From NCBI GenBank assembly GCA_903873975.1, contig CAIQQN010000268.1, positions 1 through 38,006 on the forward strand: DNA of 38,006 nucleotides. The letters run 5' to 3'. How positions within the stretch are numbered: position 1 is the stretch's first letter; each line of letters begins with the position of its first letter. This document shows positions 24,443 to 31,097 of the stretch, piece after piece. A program made the translations under genes and the position numbers. The notes beneath the pieces are model-generated. The model had not been told where the DNA came from, did no database searches, and was given only the letters and a program-made list of their open reading frames with translations. The stretch is from an uncultured Anaerolineales bacterium (GTDB lineage: Bacteria; Chloroflexota; Anaerolineae; Anaerolineales; Villigracilaceae).

Positions 24443-25591
24443 CTACGGATTCATTGGGGCGATCAGCGTCCCTATGGCCGGTGCTTCCCCTTCAGTCGCC
24501 AGGCGAGGCAGTCCATTCTCGATCAAAACCGGCACCCAGTCGTAGCTCTGTACACCCGCCCGGGTTAATACCACACGCAGGATGATGGTGGCGTTGGCAA
24601 TTCCCTGATAATCATCCATGACAAAGTTACCCAGGCTGTAGGCAATCAGCCCGACATGATACTGTTCGATGGACTGCAGGATATGGGGGTGCGAGCCAAG
24701 CACCAGCGCCGCGCCGGCGTCAATGGCGGCATGGGCCTCCGCCCGCTGGTTGGGAGAGATGGTGGGGATGTAATTGCCAACCTCGTAACCCGAATGGAGC
24801 TGAACGATTACTATGTCTGATTGGAGTCGGGCGGCGCCCACGTCGGTCGTGATCTGGTCCAGTTCGGCCCAGGCGACGCCGGGCTGGGAGGCGCTGGCGA
24901 TCCAGGTCCGCGCGTCAAATCCGTCCTTTTCGACCGGCACGTCCACGTAGGCCAGGAAAGCCAGCTGCAGACCGTTCCGCTCAAGGATGACCGGAGCGTG
25001 CGCCCCGGCGGCGTTCGCTCCTGCGCCCACGCTGGCGATGCCATACTGCCCCAGGTTGTCGCGCGTATTGAACAGGCCCTGGCTGCCGTAGTCCATGGCA
25101 TGGTTGTTGGCCAGGCTGAGCACGTCGAACCCGGCCAGCGCTAGAGCCTGGGCCGTCTCCAGAGGGGCGGCAAAGGTGTAACTTTTAGGCTGCCGCTCGC
25201 CACTGTCTGTGATGGCACATTCCAGATTCCCGACCAGCACATCTGCAGAATCGAACACAGGCTGGACTCCGGCGAAGATGGTTTGAGGGCCAGGGGCTTG
25301 AACCTGGTCCCCGACCGTGCGCGCCAGCATAATGTCGCCCACCGCCTCCAGGGTCACTTGCCGGCTGGGGATGATTGTGCCGGTCGGTGTGAGGGTGTCC
25401 GATTCCGTGGTAGCCGATGGGGGAGTGTCTGAGGTGGGAGCAGGTGTATCGTTCGCCAGGAGGAACGGGGTCCGCGTTGCACTGGCATTCGGGGGCTCAG
25501 GGCTGATTGAAATGGTTCCAACGGGGGCCGCGCAGCCGCTCAAAAATATGGCAATGAAAAATATGCGCACCAGGTTGCGATCATTTCTCAT
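24443..25591 (-). CDS. CapA/PgsA-family metallophosphatase-like lipoprotein
   Basis: The 382-residue protein has a lipoprotein signal peptide with lipobox LSGC (Cys near residue 20), a Pro/Thr/Ser-rich linker of about 55 residues, and a CapA-type calcineurin-like domain: LEAVGDIMLAR, VGNLECAITD, LSLANNHAMDYG, VIVQLHSGYE, LGSHPHILQ and YSLGNFVMDD. The family is linked to poly-gamma-glutamate synthesis in PgsA, but many members have no such partner, and no PgsB or PgsC gene is here. It should be anchored outside the cytoplasmic membrane. Its start overlaps the helicase-like gene by 11 bases, which suggests co-transcription with a DNA-directed protein, an odd pairing. Confidence 0.88.
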   Translation of the reverse strand: MRNDRNLVRIFFIAIFLSGCAAPVGTISISPEPPNASATRTPFLLANDTPAPTSDTPPSATTESDTLTPTGTIIPSRQVTLEAVGDIMLARTVGDQVQAPGPQTIFAGVQPVFDSADVLVGNLECAITDSGERQPKSYTFAAPLETAQALALAGFDVLSLANNHAMDYGSQGLFNTRDNLGQYGIASVGAGANAAGAHAPVILERNGLQLAFLAYVDVPVEKDGFDARTWIASASQPGVAWAELDQITTDVGAARLQSDIVIVQLHSGYEVGNYIPTISPNQRAEAHAAIDAGAALVLGSHPHILQSIEQYHVGLIAYSLGNFVMDDYQGIANATIILRVVLTRAGVQSYDWVPVLIENGLPRLATEGEAPAIGTLIAPMNP

Positions 25592-27749
25592 TTTGGTTCT
25601 GGATCTCCAACTGCATCTTCCAGATGGCTTTCAATAGTGGACCGCGCTGCTCGAAGCCCGATTCACCCAGGTCGCTCAGGCCCAGAAAAACGCGACTCCG
25701 GCAGCGGCGCAGGAGTCCGGTCACGAGGCGCGCCAGCGTCTGCTGGTTGGCAGCCTGATCATCAGCATCGGTCCATGACCGGTCCCGTTCCCATGAACGG
25801 CTGAGCACATAGGGCTGGGTCAGCGGTTGGAACAGGCGCTCCCACCACCCGCTCGAGCCTGCGTCCAGCCAGAACTGGATGGTTGCGGGCTGGTTCATCA
25901 TCAGGAAAGTATGCGCCGGGGCGAGCAGCACAGCCTCGGCCTGACCGGTCTGCCAGGCTTCGAGGTACTGGGCGGCGATAACGCCATCTTGCAGCATGGC
26001 GAAATATTCTTTGCCTGTTTCCACATTTTCGGATGGGTTTCCATCCCCGCCTTGTGCCACTTCGGCAAATGCCGGCTCCATGGCTTGACGGAACTTCTGC
26101 ACCGACTCGACCAGACTTGCGGCCGTCCGCGCTCCGTCGTTGTTGCGGTGAAAGCCAAATCCTTTCTGCGACAGGATTTCCCCGAACAGGCGGCGCAGGA
26201 AGTGGTCGAGCGGATCGGGAACTGGCTGCCTGCGATAGGCTTCGATCCATTCCCGCAAGGTTTCATAATGCCGGCCAAAGACGAACGTGATGCGCTCCTG
26301 GACCTCGGTCCGGATCGCAGCGAAACCCGAGAGCGAGAAGTCCCGCAGGCGGTAGACGATCTCAGTAAGCAGTTGGGCGCGCACCAGGTCCATGCCTTCG
26401 ATGGCATACAAAAGGGCGTACGCCAGGTCAAATTTTGTCGGGCGGACATCCCAGCCCGGATGGGCCAGTTCAGCCAGGGTCAGCAGGCAGTGACTGGCCG
26501 GTTCATCCCGCAGCGAACGCGAAGGCCTGTGTGAACGCCACGGGATTTCCAGTTCTTCCAGGCGGTTGCTGAGCGAGAAGCGCAGCGCGTCCGATAAATA
26601 TGGGGCCAGCACAACGATTTCCGACGGGGAAAGCCCTTCGTTTGTGATAAGGCGCTGGATTTCTTCAGCAACCCAGTCCAGCATTTGTGGATAGAAACGG
26701 GTGGGTGTTTCGGTTGGCGGGAAAGTGAGTGCAGCCAGGCTTTCCGATGTGATATGCGTCGTAGTCACGGTTCCAGCACGGGGTGCCGGATGGTTTGGCA
26801 GAAGTTTCGATGCAAAGGCAATTTCCAACCCCTGGATTTCCGGCGTTGTGACGAATGACTCGCTTAGTTCGGCATTTATATCGCACAGACCTGCCAAACG
26901 ATCAGCAGAGTCTGGGTCCGCGCCCAGGAAGCGCCGGTAGCCTCCATCCGTGTCAAAAATGATCAATGCCGAGTCGAAATCCCGCAGCCACTCCGACAAC
27001 AAATCGTGCGCCACCGGGATGTCTTCTTCGACATTGTCGCAGATCAGGTGGCGGTACTGGCGGGTCAGATAGGCATGACACTCCGGCGTGCGCCAGAGGA
27101 TATTCCAGAAGAGTTCCAATTGCAGGGAGAAGTCCAGCAGGTTGTGTTCGAGACAGTACTGGCGGAAGCGGCTGGCGCTCGCCTGTGCGTCGGCGTAGAC
27201 ACGCCGCTGGCCTGGATCCCCGAGCCAGGCAGCGGATAATCTCTCCCCGATTTCGGTGTAGGGAAACCCGACCGATGCGGCCTTATTCAGGTTATCTAGC
27301 ACCTGGCTGTACAGCCGGTTGCGGTCAATTGTGACCGAAGCAAAGAAGCCCTCGTCCAGCAGCGGGCGGACGAGGCGCGCCATGTAATACTGAGCCGTTT
27401 CCAGTGTCAGGAAAACCGGTGGCTGGTCGGTGTGGGCGAACCCGGCGGCTTCGGCGGCCAGCGGCCAGAATAGGTCCACCATACGGCGCGCCAGCCCGCC
27501 GACCGTGGCGAGTGCCACCTGTCCGCCCGGGCCGATATCGGGGAGGCGCAGGGCTGTCTCGTAAGGGGCTTGCAAGGTTCGCTGGGGCGTTAGGACGAGG
27601 ACGGAATCGGCAGGCACGCCCGAAGCCAGTAGCCTCCGCAGGTGTTCCACGCCGACGGTCGTTTTGCCGCAGCCGGCAGGTCCGGAGAGGAATGTTTTGG
27701 CGTCGAGGCTTGCTTTGGCGATTTCACATTGTGCTTGATTTAGTCTCAC
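25581..27749 (-). CDS. UvrD-like SF1 helicase/recombinase-family protein with degenerate motifs
   Basis: The 722-residue protein starts like an SF1A helicase: NQAQ Q-motif, Walker A GPAGCGKT (23-30), LVLTPQRTLQ (motif Ia), LLDFSLQLELFW ahead of motif II, and LICDNVEED (238-242) where DExQD is expected, so the Walker B Glu position is Asn with acidic residues two further on. A FDTDGGYRRFLGADP segment replaces motif III. The C-terminal half shows LAPAHTFLMMNQPATIQFWLDA and a CRSRVFLGLSDLGESGFEQ stretch in place of motifs V and VI. This resembles AddB-like or cyanobacterial recombinase-family proteins. Unwinding activity is doubtful. The start is a GTG, eight bases after a GATAAT hexamer. Confidence 0.75.
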   Translation of the reverse strand: MRLNQAQCEIAKASLDAKTFLSGPAGCGKTTVGVEHLRRLLASGVPADSVLVLTPQRTLQAPYETALRLPDIGPGGQVALATVGGLARRMVDLFWPLAAEAAGFAHTDQPPVFLTLETAQYYMARLVRPLLDEGFFASVTIDRNRLYSQVLDNLNKAASVGFPYTEIGERLSAAWLGDPGQRRVYADAQASASRFRQYCLEHNLLDFSLQLELFWNILWRTPECHAYLTRQYRHLICDNVEEDIPVAHDLLSEWLRDFDSALIIFDTDGGYRRFLGADPDSADRLAGLCDINAELSESFVTTPEIQGLEIAFASKLLPNHPAPRAGTVTTTHITSESLAALTFPPTETPTRFYPQMLDWVAEEIQRLITNEGLSPSEIVVLAPYLSDALRFSLSNRLEELEIPWRSHRPSRSLRDEPASHCLLTLAELAHPGWDVRPTKFDLAYALLYAIEGMDLVRAQLLTEIVYRLRDFSLSGFAAIRTEVQERITFVFGRHYETLREWIEAYRRQPVPDPLDHFLRRLFGEILSQKGFGFHRNNDGARTAASLVESVQKFRQAMEPAFAEVAQGGDGNPSENVETGKEYFAMLQDGVIAAQYLEAWQTGQAEAVLLAPAHTFLMMNQPATIQFWLDAGSSGWWERLFQPLTQPYVLSRSWERDRSWTDADDQAANQQTLARLVTGLLRRCRSRVFLGLSDLGESGFEQRGPLLKAIWKMQLEIQNQNEK

Positions 27750-27757
27750 ATGTCAAG

Positions 27758-27784
27758 ATTATCGGAAAGAGCAGGATTTGTCAA
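27758..27784 (-). promoter_or_regulatory. Promoter of the helicase-CapA operon, near-leaderless
   Basis: On the minus strand TTGACA (27784-27779) and GATAAT (27763-27758) are 15 bases apart, slightly short. Eight bases lead to the GTG at 27749. Confidence 0.5.
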
Positions 27785-27831
27785 CCAGGCAGAAAAGAAT
27801 TTTTCTCACGGTTTTCACAAACTCGGGGTTT

Positions 27832-27949
27832 GGGTTGTTGGCGGACGGAAAAGCCGTCCGCCAACACCCCAAGATCTTCTTCTAGCTGAGGCGGCATTCG
27901 CGAAGCAGCCCCGTGGGCCAAGCCGCCTATAGGGCGAGGTGGGTGTTGG
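27832..27949. repeat. Hairpin-rich intergenic element with alternative pairings
   Basis: The 328-base spacer 27750-28077 has no gene but is strongly structured. TGTTGGCGGACGG (27836-27848) pairs perfectly with CCGTCCGCCAACA (27854-27866) around AAAAG. CCAACACCC (27861-27869) can instead pair with GGGTGTTGG (27941-27949), enclosing AGGCGGC (27889-27895) and GCCGCCT (27922-27928), which pair with each other. The two folds exclude each other. There is no U run. A REP-like palindromic repeat or a structured 5' RNA are both possible. Confidence 0.6.
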
Positions 27950-28077
27950 GATTGCCAGGCTTTCCGACTTTTTGAAAGCCCTGAAGGAATCTCTCTTGGA
28001 ATCGCCATGGGGAATAAGACAATCATGGTAGAATTTTAAAATAATAATTATGCTTCCTTTCAGAAAAGGAGAAAGAT

Positions 28078-28518
28078 ATGAACTTAATCCAGGGTATTAT
28101 TCATGCTTTGACGCAGGTACATCCCCCTCACATGATGGTTGTTCATTTCCCCATTGCGTTGACTGGCGCGGCCCTGTTCTTTATCCTGCTGGCTCTCTGG
28201 AAGCGCAGCAAGGTTCTGGAGCAGGTTGCATTTGCAAATATTTCGCTGGCAGCCGCGAGCACAATTGTGGCCGCAATTTTCGGCATACGCGACAATCTCG
28301 TGTTCTATAATGGTATCGCCCCCAACCATATTGCAAAAATAATCCTGGCGATCACGCTGTTCATCATTACGACCATCACGGCTATTGCCCGTTGGCGGAA
28401 TAAGAACCTTTTTTATATGAAGTCTACCAAGGTGCTCTATGTTGGAGCATATTTTGTGAGTTTTGCCATTGCTGCCGTGCTGGGATTTTTAGGCGGGATT
28501 ATTGTGTTTGGGGTCTAA
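28078..28518 (+). CDS. DUF2231 family membrane protein
   Basis: The 146-residue protein has four membrane segments and the DUF2231 opening: VHPPHMMVVHFPIALTGAALFF, where the conserved His residues sit at the entry of the first helix and are often proposed as haem or metal ligands. Later segments include NHIAKIILAITLFIITTITAI. The family's function is unknown; members are seen beside respiratory or redox genes, but none is adjacent here. AGGAG at 28067-28071 lies six bases before the ATG. It stands alone between two hairpin-rich spacers and is followed by a strong terminator. Confidence 0.85.
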   Translation: MNLIQGIIHALTQVHPPHMMVVHFPIALTGAALFFILLALWKRSKVLEQVAFANISLAAASTIVAAIFGIRDNLVFYNGIAPNHIAKIILAITLFIITTITAIARWRNKNLFYMKSTKVLYVGAYFVSFAIAAVLGFLGGIIVFGV

Positions 28519-28544
28519 CGCGCGGTCATCCTGGTCGTAGATAA

Positions 28545-28574
28545 GCTACGGCGTCCTTATGAGGACGCCGTAGC
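28545..28574 (+). terminator. Perfect hairpin after the DUF2231 gene
   Basis: GCTACGGCGTCCT (28545-28557) pairs over all 13 bases with AGGACGCCGTAGC (28562-28574) around TATG. The following GTGTTGAGTCTCTTT is only moderately T-rich. It lies between the convergent stops at 28518 and 28642. Confidence 0.65.
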
Positions 28575-28592
28575 GTGTTGAGTCTCTTTGGG

Positions 28593-28610
28593 GAATCGCC
28601 ATGGCGATTC
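28593..28610. repeat. 18-base perfect palindrome, related to a motif upstream of DUF2231
   Basis: GAATCGCCATGGCGATTC is its own reverse complement. A half-copy, GGAATCGCCATGG, lies at 27998-28010, preceded in both places by TCTCTT; the two copies flank the DUF2231 gene in the same orientation. Confidence 0.6.
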
Positions 28611-28641
28611 TCAGAGAAACCCTGTTTATCTTTTAGTCTCA

Positions 28642-30072
28642 TCAACCAGGAGGGGTGGGAGTGGGTACTAGATCGAGGGGTATTTCATAAGTCGGTTCGG
28701 CATAATAACTTCCGCCGTATCCAATGCTGCACACGCCGATGTCTCCCTGGGTCACGCACGACGACAGGTCCCCGCTCGATAGCAGGTTGATCAAAGCTGG
28801 TAGGTCATCAGGCAGGTCTGACAGTAGGATGAGAGTATTACGCGTGGGAGTATGCTGGTAAAGCAAAAGGCCAACGCCAGAGCGGCTGACCGTCCCGAGA
28901 TCTGGAATGATAACCGTGCTGGGATCGTCCAGGCCGAGATGGAAGGATTCAATATAGGGGAGCAAGTCTTTGCCGGGAGTGAGACTTCCGGTTACCAGCA
29001 GATCGCCTTCGGCGGGTGCTGATGTGCGCATCACCAGGGATGTGCTGGTGGTGCGCAGGGCATTTTGCAAACCAGCGAAGGGCGCAAGCGTGTCGGCGGT
29101 CATCTGCAGGCCGTCGGTCTGGATCACGTAGACGGTGCGGTCAAAGACGTAGGGGAAGTCGGCCACGCTGTGGGTGCGAATCCCGCCCAGGGCATGATCG
29201 GCGATATTGCGGATCAGGATTTGATTATCGGCCACTGAGTTGTACGGCGGGATCAGGAAACTGAAATCGCCGAGGATCAGCACGTTCCCATCTGCGCTCA
29301 AGGCGGCCGCAGCCATTCCCGGGCCTGCTGAATCGGTCAGGGATGAAAAAGTGTTCTCGTCGCCGACGATCAACCGGGTGCCATTTCCAGCCTCAACAGA
29401 ATGGGTTCCATAGAAAGCCAGCTGGTTCAGGCCACCGGTTATGGGATTGCCGCCGAAGTCCGCGAACAATACGTTGCGGAAATTGCCTTCGCTTCTTACC
29501 AGGTTGTAAAGGTAATCATTGTTGACTGAAATGCCAAAGGGGGCCAGCAGGTTGTTGGCGGCGTCCGCGTCGGGCAGGTTGAAGTAAGCACCGCTGTTGT
29601 AATCATAACCAGACGTGCCACGGGTCGGGTCGGTGAAGATAACCAACCTTCCGCCGCTGGCTACAAAATTGCGCACCAGGTTCACTTCCTCGACGCTGAA
29701 AGCATAAGTAGGTGAAAAAACCACGTAGGCGTTGGCATACTTGAGACGAGTCGCCAGGGGCGGGTCTCCGCTGGCAATTTCGACGCGCGCCCCGCGCCGG
29801 GTCAGGGCGGCAACGAAAGAGTCGATTTCGCTGGGAGCAAACTGGTTGCTGTGCAGGAAATCCACCACGACAACTTTGCCTGCGCTGGTTGTTATCTGTT
29901 CGGGCGCGACGGTCGAGATGGGCGGCTGGGGGATGGTGTTGGAGGCGAAATCCGGAAATTTTACGCTTGAAAGAGTTGGGAACCAATGATAGAACCACAG
30001 CCCGCGCAAGGCGATCGGTACGATCAGCAGAACCAGGACGATCCAGGTGCGGTAGCGTTTAATGAATTCCAT
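28642..30072 (-). CDS. Membrane-anchored DUF4350-like protein
   Basis: The 476-residue protein has one N-terminal membrane anchor (about 7-25, TWIVLVLLIVPIALRGLWFY) and a large outside domain. VVVVDFLHSNQFAPSEIDSFVAALTRRGARVEIASG and YVVFSPTYAFSVEEVNLVRNFVASGGRLVIFTDP read as a Rossmann-like DUF4350/GldG-type fold, as in proteins thought to sense or bind envelope components. The C terminus is rich in Pro and Thr. The family assignment is moderate and function is unknown. The frame is open upstream to 30159, but GGAGG seven bases before the ATG at 30072 sets the start. It follows the SppA gene by ten bases, so the two are one operon. Confidence 0.72.
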   Translation of the reverse strand: MEFIKRYRTWIVLVLLIVPIALRGLWFYHWFPTLSSVKFPDFASNTIPQPPISTVAPEQITTSAGKVVVVDFLHSNQFAPSEIDSFVAALTRRGARVEIASGDPPLATRLKYANAYVVFSPTYAFSVEEVNLVRNFVASGGRLVIFTDPTRGTSGYDYNSGAYFNLPDADAANNLLAPFGISVNNDYLYNLVRSEGNFRNVLFADFGGNPITGGLNQLAFYGTHSVEAGNGTRLIVGDENTFSSLTDSAGPGMAAAALSADGNVLILGDFSFLIPPYNSVADNQILIRNIADHALGGIRTHSVADFPYVFDRTVYVIQTDGLQMTADTLAPFAGLQNALRTTSTSLVMRTSAPAEGDLLVTGSLTPGKDLLPYIESFHLGLDDPSTVIIPDLGTVSRSGVGLLLYQHTPTRNTLILLSDLPDDLPALINLLSSGDLSSCVTQGDIGVCSIGYGGSYYAEPTYEIPLDLVPTPTPPG

Positions 30073-30082
30073 GGCAACCTCC

Positions 30083-30937
30083 TTATTTTTCCACCGGAAC
30101 CGGCGGAATGTAGAGCAGGAAGATGCCGGTCTGATTTGGATAGAGCAGGGTAACCCCATCCGGGTTTTTGGCGAAGACCGAAGAGGAGCTGGACTGGATT
30201 CCTGCCAATTCGGCCAGATCGGCGACTTTGTAATTGCCGATGTGTGCCAAAAGCGCGGCCTTTGTCAGCGCGTTAGACTGGGGACCAATGGCGTCAATCA
30301 GACCGATGCGTTGTGCTTCGCTGCCAAGCCAGATGCGCCCGGTCAGAACGACATCCGGGCCAACCGTGAGCCGGTCGCCGCGCCCGAGCGTGACAGCCTG
30401 GTAGAAGCCCTGTTTGACCATTTCCATCTCGCGTTGGAAGGTATCGCGCGGTTCGCCCCACAGCTTATAAGGGCCGGTCGAGACGATACCCTCGTAGATG
30501 GTCGGGCTGTCGGGCAGGTAGCCAATTACACCGATGTTCCCGACTTCGGATGTGGGGTCGGCTATGATATAGTCAGTGCCGACTGACAAGTAGTAGGCGC
30601 CGCTGGCAGCCATCGCCCCGATGGAGGTGACCACCGGTTTGGTCAGTCGCAGGCGCAGGAGTTCCTGGTAAACGGACTCGGTATCTGCCACGGTGCCGCC
30701 CGGACTGTCAACCATCAGCACCACTGCGCGCACTTCCGGATGCTGGCGGGCATAATCGATCTGGGCGATCATATCGCTTGCCGAATAGGAATCGATGGCA
30801 ACCTCAAGGTGGATAACCCCAATGACCGGACGTGGAATAGCGGCAGCGATCAACACGCCGACCATCAGAGGAAGTGCAATCCATAGAAGGATGGGTCGGA
30901 TATTTTCCCAGGTGAGTTCCAACTTGCTGGTTTTCAT
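30083..30937 (-). CDS. sppA: Signal peptide peptidase SppA-like serine protease (S49)
   Basis: The 284-residue protein has an N-terminal membrane anchor (about 14-34) and an S49 domain: VVLMVDSPGGTV, TSIGAMAASGAYYLS with likely nucleophile S112, SEVGNIGVIG, and a Lys in the STGPYKLWGEPRD segment (K158) where SppA of Bacillus type has its general-base Lys. S49 enzymes cleave remnant signal peptides or other membrane peptides on the outside face. The size fits the short, single-domain SppA. GGAGGAA precedes the ATG. It is followed after ten bases by the DUF4350-like gene, so a protease with an envelope-domain partner is suggested. Confidence 0.85.
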   Translation of the reverse strand: MKTSKLELTWENIRPILLWIALPLMVGVLIAAAIPRPVIGVIHLEVAIDSYSASDMIAQIDYARQHPEVRAVVLMVDSPGGTVADTESVYQELLRLRLTKPVVTSIGAMAASGAYYLSVGTDYIIADPTSEVGNIGVIGYLPDSPTIYEGIVSTGPYKLWGEPRDTFQREMEMVKQGFYQAVTLGRGDRLTVGPDVVLTGRIWLGSEAQRIGLIDAIGPQSNALTKAALLAHIGNYKVADLAELAGIQSSSSSVFAKNPDGVTLLYPNQTGIFLLYIPPVPVEK

Positions 30938-30972
30938 CAGTTCCTCCTTTGATAAGACAACGAAACGAATCC

Positions 30973-31001
30973 TGAATAGTGCTATTGAGAAGTTTTGTCA
31001 A
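30973..31001 (-). promoter_or_regulatory. Possible promoter of the sppA operon
   Basis: On the minus strand a perfect TTGACA (31001-30996) is 17 bases from TATTCA (30978-30973), a weak -10. The start codon is 35 bases further on, with a good Shine-Dalgarno sequence between. Confidence 0.45.
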
Positions 31002-31029
31002 CCAGATTTTCGATTTTAGTTTTGGGATA

Positions 31030-31064
31030 CAAACCAGCGACACCCGGCTGCGCTGCCGGGTTTG
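31030..31064 (-). terminator. Hairpin after the GGDEF gene
   Basis: ACCCGGC (31042-31048) pairs with GCCGGGT (31055-31061); CAAACC (31030-31035) can pair with GGTTTG (31059-31064) as an alternative. It lies about 35 bases after the stop at 31098 in the minus reading. The U run is poor, so termination is tentative. Confidence 0.4.
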
Positions 31065-31097
31065 TCCGTCCATGGGATTCTACGCGAGAAACCCGAC

